Positions 5,864 to 10,422 of a stretch of DNA of 10,422 nt are shown here, piece by piece. The notes under the pieces were generated by a model. The model was given only the letters and a program-made list of their open reading frames with translations. It searched no databases and had not been told where the DNA came from. Made by a program: the position numbers and the translations under genes. How positions within the stretch are numbered: the first letter of the stretch is position 1; each line of letters starts with the position of its first letter. This DNA is from an uncultured Bacillota bacterium (GTDB taxonomy: Bacteria; Bacillota_I; Bacilli_A; RFN20; CAG-826), in the NCBI GenBank assembly GCA_949298295.1, contig CASFWS010000025.1, forward strand, positions 1-10,422. The letters are read 5' to 3'.

Positions 5864-6583
5864 ATGGCTGAAGAAAAGAAAGTCCTAGAGGCCTCCAAGA
5901 AGGCCCCGGCCAAGAAGGCTCCGGCGAAGAAAGCCGCTGCCCCGAAGGCTGAAGGCGCGAAGAAAGCCCCGGCCAAGAAGGCCCCGGCGAAGAAAGTCGA
6001 AGCGGCGGAAGCCCCGAAGGCCAAGAAGGTCGTCGCGAGCGAGCTCAACCGCGTAGAGAAGAAGTACCGGGAAGAAATCGTCCCGGAACTCATGAAGGAG
6101 TTTGGCTACAAGACGCCGATGGAGGCGCCCAAGCTCGTCAAGATCGTCATCAACATCGGCGTTGGCGACGCCACCCAGAACGCCAAGGCCCTCGAAGATA
6201 GCGTGGCCGACCTCACCCTCATCGCGGGGCAGAAGCCGGTCGTCACCCACGCCAAGAAGTCCATCGCGACCTTCAAGCTCCGCGAGGGGCAAGCCATCGG
6301 CTGCAAGGTCACCCTCCGCGGCAAGAGGATGTACGAGTTCTACGATAAGCTCGTCTCCATCGCTCTTCCCCGGGTCCGCGACTTCCGCGGCGTTTCCCGC
6401 AATGCCTTCGACGGCCACGGGAACTACACCCTCGGCGTGAAGGAACAGCTCATCTTCCCGGAAATCGACTACGACAAGATCGGCAAGATCCGCGGCATGG
6501 ACATCGTCATCGTGACGACGGCCAAGAAGGACGAGGAAGCCCTTTCGCTCCTCACCCACCTCGGAATGCCCTTCCGGCACTAA
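5864..6583 (+). CDS. rplE: 50S ribosomal protein L5 with a basic PAKK-repeat N-terminal extension
   Basis: L5 binds 5S rRNA in the central protuberance and touches the P-site tRNA. The core runs from about residue 62 (NRVEKKYREEIVPELMKEFGY) to 239, 178 residues, which is the normal whole-protein length. Motifs include KLVKIVINIGVGDA, GQKPVVTHAKKSIATFKLREG, IGCKVTLRG, LPRVRDFRGV, GHGNYTLGVKEQLIFPEIDYD and GMDIVIVTTAKKDEEA. Residues 1-61 are an added Lys/Ala/Pro segment with repeated APAKK units, resembling histone H1-like tails. TAAGGAGG at 5850-5857 lies 6 bases before the ATG, so the extension appears to be really translated. A near-identical 39-base repeat lies inside it. Confidence 0.97.
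   Translation: MAEEKKVLEASKKAPAKKAPAKKAAAPKAEGAKKAPAKKAPAKKVEAAEAPKAKKVVASELNRVEKKYREEIVPELMKEFGYKTPMEAPKLVKIVINIGVGDATQNAKALEDSVADLTLIAGQKPVVTHAKKSIATFKLREGQAIGCKVTLRGKRMYEFYDKLVSIALPRVRDFRGVSRNAFDGHGNYTLGVKEQLIFPEIDYDKIGKIRGMDIVIVTTAKKDEEALSLLTHLGMPFRH
5897..5998 (+). repeat. 39-base direct repeat pair in the 5' end of rplE
   Basis: Bases 5897-5935 and 5960-5998 are alike at 36 of 39 positions and lie 63 bases apart, in frame. They encode KKAPAKKAPAKKA (residues 12-24) and KKAPAKKAPAKKV (33-45). Two of the three differences are synonymous and one changes Ala to Val. This fits an internal duplication of the tail. Confidence 0.85.
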
Positions 6584-6594
6584 GGAGACAAGAC

Positions 6595-6780
6595 ATGGCT
6601 AAGAAATCGCTTAAGATCAAAGCCGCGCGGAAGCCGAAGTTCTCGACCCGCGAATATACCCGGTGCAGCCGCTGCGGGCGGCCCCACGGGGTCATCCGGA
6701 AGTTCGGGCTTTGCCGGATTTGCCTCCGGGAACTCGCCTACAAGGGCGAAATCCCGGGCATGAAGAAAGCCTCTTGGTAA
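6595..6780 (+). CDS. rpsN: 30S ribosomal protein S14, zinc-binding type
   Basis: S14 is a late-assembling protein of the small-subunit head, next to S3 and S10. The 61-residue length and the two CXXC pairs (C24/C27 and C40/C43) mark the short zinc-ribbon type (also called rpsZ or type Z) rather than the 89-101 residue zinc-free type. Also visible are SRCGRPHGVIRKFGLCRICLRE and the family ending IPGMKKASW. TAAGGAG at 6581-6587 precedes the start, with the rplE stop part of it. Short zinc-type S14 at this place in spc is common in Gram-positive bacteria and many others. Confidence 0.97.
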   Translation: MAKKSLKIKAARKPKFSTREYTRCSRCGRPHGVIRKFGLCRICLRELAYKGEIPGMKKASW

Positions 6781-6799
6781 GGAAAGGAGACACAGAAAC

Positions 6800-7195
6800 A
6801 TGATTAACGATCCGATCGCTGACATGCTCGTTCGCATCAACAACGCCAATGCGCTGCGCCGCGAGTCTGTCTCCATGCCCTACTCGAAGATGAAGGCCTC
6901 GATTGCCAAAATCCTCAAGGACCAGGGCTACATCCTCTCCTTCCTCTCGGAAGGGGAAGGGGCCAAGAAAACCCTCATCATCAATCTCAAGTACGGCGAG
7001 AACGGGGAGCGCGTCATCACTGGCATGAAGCGCATCTCGAAGCCGGGCCTCCGGGTCACCGTCGAAGCTGCGAAGCTTCCGCGCGTCCTCAAGGGCCTTG
7101 GCATCGCCATCGTCTCGACGAGCAAAGGAATCCTCACCGATAGCGAGGCCCGGCAGGCCAACGTCGGCGGCGAAGTCCTCTGCTACGTCTGGTAA
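6800..7195 (+). CDS. rpsH: 30S ribosomal protein S8
   Basis: S8 is a primary 16S rRNA binder of the central domain and the classical translational repressor of the spc operon in E. coli. The 131 residues have the normal length and signatures: NDPIADMLVRINNA at 3-16, ISKPGLRVTV in the middle, and the C-terminal RNA-binding STSKGILTDSEARQANVGGE. The ribosome binding site AAAGGAG is at 6783-6789, 10 bases before the ATG. I looked for an S8-binding hairpin like the E. coli one near rplE and could not recognise one by eye. Confidence 0.98.
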   Translation: MINDPIADMLVRINNANALRRESVSMPYSKMKASIAKILKDQGYILSFLSEGEGAKKTLIINLKYGENGERVITGMKRISKPGLRVTVEAAKLPRVLKGLGIAIVSTSKGILTDSEARQANVGGEVLCYVW

Positions 7196-7209
7196 GGAGG
7201 AAATCAGGC

Positions 7210-7776
7210 ATGTCACGTATTGGCAAGCGTCCGATTCATCTCCCCGAAGGCGTCAGCATCGAGGTGAAGGAGCATAGCGCTCTCATCAAAGGGCCGAAAG
7301 GCGAGGTCGAAATCCACCTTCCTTCGGACGTCAAGATCGTCCTCGAGGACAAGGTCGCCCACGTCGAACCGATCCTCGAAGCCGACGAAGACGCGATCCA
7401 GGGCTCGGAGAACCACGGCACGACCGCGGCCATCCTCCACAATGCCGTGGTCGGCGTCTCGGAGGGCTGGAAGAAGGAGCTCGAGGTCGCAGGTACCGGT
7501 TATCGCTGCTCGATGAAGGGCGACACCCTCACGATGTTCCTCGGCTACTCGCACCAAGTCACCGTCAAGGCCATCGGCAAGTACACCAAGATCACTTGCC
7601 CCGATGAGACCCACATCGTCGTCGAAGGCGTCGACCGGCAGGAAGTCGGCCAGACGGCCGCGACCATCTACGACAAGCATCGGCCGGACGTCTACGGCAA
7701 CAAGGGCGTCCACTACAAAGGCCAGAAGCTCATCAAGAAAGTCGGCAAGCGCGCGGCGGCCGGCGGCAAGAAGTAA
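7210..7776 (+). CDS. rplF: 50S ribosomal protein L6
   Basis: L6 lies near the L7/L12 stalk base and the sarcin-ricin loop, with two repeated alpha/beta domains. The 188 residues start SRIGKRPIHLPEGV and contain IKGPKGE, NHGTTAAILHNAVVGVSEGW and the C-terminal signature around KHRPDVYGNKGVHYKGQ, ending in a Lys-rich stretch. Length is slightly above the usual 176-180 because of that tail. TAAGGAGG at 7193-7200 supplies the ribosome binding site, shared with the rpsH stop. Confidence 0.98.
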   Translation: MSRIGKRPIHLPEGVSIEVKEHSALIKGPKGEVEIHLPSDVKIVLEDKVAHVEPILEADEDAIQGSENHGTTAAILHNAVVGVSEGWKKELEVAGTGYRCSMKGDTLTMFLGYSHQVTVKAIGKYTKITCPDETHIVVEGVDRQEVGQTAATIYDKHRPDVYGNKGVHYKGQKLIKKVGKRAAAGGKK

Positions 7777-7787
7777 GGAGGTAGCCT

Positions 7788-8144
7788 ATGATCGAGAAAG
7801 TATCGCGCAATCTCGTCCGCGAGCGTCGCCATGAGCGCGTTCGGGAGAAAGTCAAGGGCACTTCGCTTCGCCCGCGGCTCTGCGTCTATCGCTCCAACAA
7901 GCACATCGAAGCCCAAATCATCGACGACACGAAGGGCGTCACCCTCGTGAGCGCCTCTTCCACCCAGCTTCATCTCGCCCATGGCGGGAATGTCGAGGCG
8001 GCTGCCAAGGTCGGCTCGGTCCTAGCTGAGAAGGCCAAGGCTGCCAAGATCGAGGAAGTTGTCTTCGACCGCGGCGGCTACACCTACCACGGCCGGGTCA
8101 AGGCCCTCGCCGACGCGGCCCGGGAAGGCGGGCTCCGCTTCTAA
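7788..8144 (+). CDS. rplR: 50S ribosomal protein L18
   Basis: L18 binds 5S rRNA and anchors it to the central protuberance together with L5. The 118 residues are the normal length: a basic N-terminus (VSRNLVRERRHERVREKVKG), RPRLCVYRSNKHIEAQIIDD, and the C-terminal signature VVFDRGGYTYHGRVKALADAAREGGLRF in its usual form. The site TAAGGAGGT at 7774-7782 includes the rplF stop, and the gene's own stop is part of the rpsE site. Confidence 0.98.
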   Translation: MIEKVSRNLVRERRHERVREKVKGTSLRPRLCVYRSNKHIEAQIIDDTKGVTLVSASSTQLHLAHGGNVEAAAKVGSVLAEKAKAAKIEEVVFDRGGYTYHGRVKALADAAREGGLRF

Positions 8145-8154
8145 GGAGACAGAC

Positions 8155-8859
8155 ATGGAAGAAACGAAAAAAGAGGCTGCTCCGGCGGCCAAGACCGAAG
8201 AAAAGGCCCGCCCGACCGGCAACCCGGTCTACGAGCCCCACGGCTCCGTCCGTAGCGAGCGCCCCGGTTCCCGCAAGTTCGGGGATCGGCGCGGCCGTCC
8301 GGGCGAACGCCGCGGCGGGCGCGGCGGCTACCGTCGCGACGAGGACGAATATCAGGACCGCGTCGTCGACATCAACCGGGTATCCCGGACCGAAAAGGGC
8401 GGCAAGCACATGCGCTTCGACGCTCTCGTCGTCGTTGGCGACGGCAAGGGAAGGTATTCCTTCGCCATGGCCAAGAGCGGCGAAGTCCCCGATGCCATCA
8501 AGAAGAGCCTTGCCCAGGCCAAGAAGCATCTCTACAAGATCCACGTGGCCAAGGGCGGGACGATCACCCATGAAGTCAGCGGCAAATTCGGGAAGACGAA
8601 AGTCGTCCTCAAGCCGGCTCCGGCCGGCACCGGCATCATCGCCGGCGGCCCGGTCCGGGCTGTCCTCGAACTCGCCGGCATCCGCAACATCGTGAGCAAA
8701 GTCTACGGCTCGCGCTGCCCGATCAACGTGGTTCGCGCCACCCATGACGGGCTTCAGAAGCTCAAGGAGTACAACAAGGTGATGGTTCTCCGCGGTCTCA
8801 AGACCCCGGACGAAGTCAAGCCGGCGGCTCCCGAAGCCAAAGGAGGCAAAGCTGAATGA
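8155..8859 (+). CDS. rpsE: 30S ribosomal protein S5 with an Arg/Gly-rich N-terminal extension
   Basis: S5 lies at the mRNA entry site and affects decoding accuracy. I chose the ATG at 8155 (234 residues) because TAAGGAG at 8142-8148 precedes it; the same frame opens at 8059 inside rplR, but that segment has no binding site and is not S5-like. The core starts near residue 68 with DRVVDINRVSRTEKGGKHMRF, then VVVGDGKGRYSFAMAKSGEVPDAI, and APAGTGIIAGGPVRAVLELAGI. Residues 1-67 are an added segment, acidic at first and then Arg/Gly-rich around 40-60. A short Ala/Lys tail follows the core. Normal S5 is about 165 residues. The stop overlaps the rplO start as ATGA. Next would normally be rpmD, which is absent. 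Confidence 0.96.
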   Translation: MEETKKEAAPAAKTEEKARPTGNPVYEPHGSVRSERPGSRKFGDRRGRPGERRGGRGGYRRDEDEYQDRVVDINRVSRTEKGGKHMRFDALVVVGDGKGRYSFAMAKSGEVPDAIKKSLAQAKKHLYKIHVAKGGTITHEVSGKFGKTKVVLKPAPAGTGIIAGGPVRAVLELAGIRNIVSKVYGSRCPINVVRATHDGLQKLKEYNKVMVLRGLKTPDEVKPAAPEAKGGKAE

Positions 8860-9308
8860 TCACCTCGCTTAGCGATCTCAAGGTCGTCAAAGGAGCCAAG
8901 ACCAAGAAGTGGCGTAAGGGCCAGGGCCTCGGCACCGGCAACGGCAAGACGGCGGGCAAGGGCCAAAAAGGCCAGGGCGCCCACGCCCACACCAAGAAGA
9001 GGGGCTTCGAAGGCGGCCAGATGCCGCTTGCTCGGCGCCTTCCGAAGTTTGGCTTCAAGAACCTCGGCGGCAAGCACTTCGCGACCGTCGACCTCAGCGT
9101 TCTCAACCGTTTCGAAGACGGAACCGAGATCACTGAGGAGCTTCTCATTGAGAGCTCCATCGTGAAAAAGCCCGAAGATGGGATTAAAATCCTCGCTAAG
9201 GGCAAAGAGCCCCTCACCAAGAAGCTTACGGTGAAGGTTAGCGCTTGCTCCAAGTCCGCGAAGGCCGCCATCGAGGCGGCCGGCGGCACCTTTGAGGCCA
9301 AGAAGTAA
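8856..9308 (+). CDS. rplO: 50S ribosomal protein L15
   Basis: L15 is a late-assembling 23S rRNA binder with a long basic N-terminal arm. The 150 residues have the family's Gly-rich N-terminus (KGQGLGTGNGKTAGKGQKGQGAH), the FEGGQMPLARRLPKFGF motif around residues 51-67, and the C-terminal domain ending AAIEAAGGTFE. AAGGAGG at 8840-8846 lies within the end of rpsE, and the ATG overlaps the rpsE stop by 4 bases. The TAA overlaps the secY ATG by one base. Confidence 0.97.
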   Translation: MITSLSDLKVVKGAKTKKWRKGQGLGTGNGKTAGKGQKGQGAHAHTKKRGFEGGQMPLARRLPKFGFKNLGGKHFATVDLSVLNRFEDGTEITEELLIESSIVKKPEDGIKILAKGKEPLTKKLTVKVSACSKSAKAAIEAAGGTFEAKK

Positions 9309-10422
9309 TGAAAAAGTTCGTCTCGATCTTCAAAAACAAAGAAATCGTGAATCGTATCTTCTTTACGATCATGATTCTCTTCATCATCCGGATCGGGGCG
9401 GCCATTACGGTCCCCGGCGTCAGCGTCACCTCGGAGTTGGACGATGCCTTAAGCAGTGGGAACTCCCTCGCCATCATGAACCTACTGGGTGGCGGTGCCC
9501 TCAGCAACTTCTCGATCTTCGCCCTTGGGGTTTCCCCTTACATCACGGCGCAGATCATCATCCAGCTGCTCTCCAAAGACGTCCTTCCGGCCCTCACCCA
9601 GCTATCTAAGCAGGGCGAGTACGGACGGAAGAAAATCGAGATGGCGACCCGTTACCTCACCCTTCTGCTGGGTGCGGTGCAGGGCTACGGCATCATCCGG
9701 ACGATGGAGAACAGCGACTATATCAACCTCAATCTGAACCCCGACTTCTGGACGTACGCCTATATCGTCACCGTCCTCCTCGCCGGGGCGATGCTAGCCA
9801 TGTGGCTCGGCGACCAGATTACCGAAAAAGGCCTTGGGAACGGCATCTCGGTCATCATCTTCGCCGGCTGCGTGCGTTCGCTTCCGACCCAGATCTCGAC
9901 GGCTTGGACGAAGTGGATCACCGATCGGGTCCAATATGGCTCGAGCGAGATGATCCAGGGCGGCTTCATGTTCGCCCTCTACATCATCGCGATGGTCTTC
10001 ATCGTCGGCTTCGTCGTCTTCATCGAGTTGGCCAGGCGGAAGATCCCTGTCCAGCATGCCGGAAAGGGCGGTTCGACCGCTCCGATGGCGCGGGCCAGCT
10101 TCCTCCCGATCAAGGTCAACTCGGCTGGGGTCATCCCGGTCATCTTCGCCGCTTCGATCATGTCGGCGCCGGCCATCATCGCGAGTTTCATCTCGTCGGA
10201 GGCCGCTAGCGCCAGCTGGCTCACCGTCTTCAATTACAACCAGACGATGTCCATGCCCTGGTTCGACGGCTCGACCTGGGAAATGAACTGGGGGCTCTTC
10301 ATCTATCTAGCCCTCATCATTGCCTTCACCTTCTTCTACTCGCAGATGACGATCGACCCGGCCAACCTGGCGGACAACTTCCAGAAGAACGGCTCCTATA
10401 TCCCTGGCATCCGCCCGGGCAA
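9308..10422 (+). CDS. secY: Protein translocase subunit SecY, C-terminus beyond the right edge
   Basis: SecY is the membrane channel of the Sec translocon, working with SecE, SecG and SecA. The window holds 371 codons without a stop; the usual length is about 420-440, so the last helix or two are missing. Visible are the first membrane helix at about 17-35, the conserved FALGVSPYITAQIIIQLL at 71-88 (second helix), LGDQITEKGLGNGISVIIFAG at 167-187, IELARRKIPVQ in the cytosolic loop with the SVQ-like strand, LPIKVNSAGVIPVIFAASIM at 266-285, and the IPGIRPG cytosolic loop at the edge. The start TAATG overlaps the rplO stop. The best Shine-Dalgarno is only GAGG at 9294-9297, so translation probably relies on coupling. 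In bacteria adk and map commonly follow. Confidence 0.97.
   Translation, partial: MKKFVSIFKNKEIVNRIFFTIMILFIIRIGAAITVPGVSVTSELDDALSSGNSLAIMNLLGGGALSNFSIFALGVSPYITAQIIIQLLSKDVLPALTQLSKQGEYGRKKIEMATRYLTLLLGAVQGYGIIRTMENSDYINLNLNPDFWTYAYIVTVLLAGAMLAMWLGDQITEKGLGNGISVIIFAGCVRSLPTQISTAWTKWITDRVQYGSSEMIQGGFMFALYIIAMVFIVGFVVFIELARRKIPVQHAGKGGSTAPMARASFLPIKVNSAGVIPVIFAASIMSAPAIIASFISSEAASASWLTVFNYNQTMSMPWFDGSTWEMNWGLFIYLALIIAFTFFYSQMTIDPANLADNFQKNGSYIPGIRPG

Noticed and set aside
8059..8154. A 32-residue upstream extension of S5
   Set aside because: It lies inside rplR without a binding site, whereas TAAGGAG supports the ATG at 8155.
2403..9307. Mycoplasma code with TGA as tryptophan
   Set aside because: TGA ends rplN and rpsE at the expected lengths, and tryptophan is TGG throughout.
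2390..9310. Internal promoters or terminators in the ribosomal operon
   Set aside because: All spacers are under 20 bases or the genes overlap, and I see no hairpin followed by a T-run.
1..10422. CRISPR arrays, tRNAs, insertion sequences or defence islands
   Set aside because: I saw no regularly spaced repeats, tRNA-like folds or transposase motifs. The ATPase alone, cut short, is not enough to claim a defence system.

Overview
The window holds two unrelated pieces of DNA joined near position 1980. I found no novel system. The most notable features are the join itself and unusual terminal extensions on several ribosomal proteins.

Left piece (1 to about 1980). It carries a divergent pair: the N-terminal two thirds of thiL (thiamine-monophosphate kinase, minus strand, running off the left edge) and an AAA-ATPase of the type usually fused to a PD-(D/E)XK nuclease domain (plus strand). 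Arginine is mostly AGG and leucine mostly CTG. The short AT-rich spacer has TATA-like boxes at archaeal spacing. A methanogen-like archaeon (for example Methanomassiliicoccales) is my best guess, from codon style and gene content only.

Right piece (about 1980 to 10422). This is a bacterial S10/spc ribosomal protein operon, all on the plus strand with almost no spacers: rplB (C-terminal half) - rpsS - rplV - rpsC - rplP - rpmC - rpsQ - rplN - rplX - rplE - rpsN (zinc type) - rpsH - rplF - rplR - rpsE - rplO - secY (cut by the right edge). rpmD (L30) is absent between rpsE and rplO. Arginine is mostly CGN and leucine mostly CTC/CTT. TGA is a stop codon, so this is not the mycoplasma code. The C4 zinc-ribbon S14, the Bacilli/Mollicutes-like L2 C-terminus and the loss of rpmD suggest a GC-rich relative of Bacilli or Mollicutes. 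That placement is tentative.

The join. One open frame runs from the ATPase straight into L2 at an Ile-Pro-Asp-Gly stretch that suits both proteins. The ATPase loses its C-terminal nuclease domain. L2 loses its N-terminal half, and the upstream operon genes (rpsJ, rplC, rplD, rplW) are missing. A metagenome assembly or amplification chimera at a short shared sequence is the likeliest cause. The fused protein should not be read as real without read support.

How the genes work together. The right-hand genes build both ribosomal subunits and the Sec translocon. Most are translationally coupled: eight gene junctions have the stop codon merged into the next Shine-Dalgarno as TAAGGAG, and others overlap by 1, 4 or 23 bases. 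L22, L5, S5, S3, L16 and S17 carry long charged tails beyond their usual lengths.
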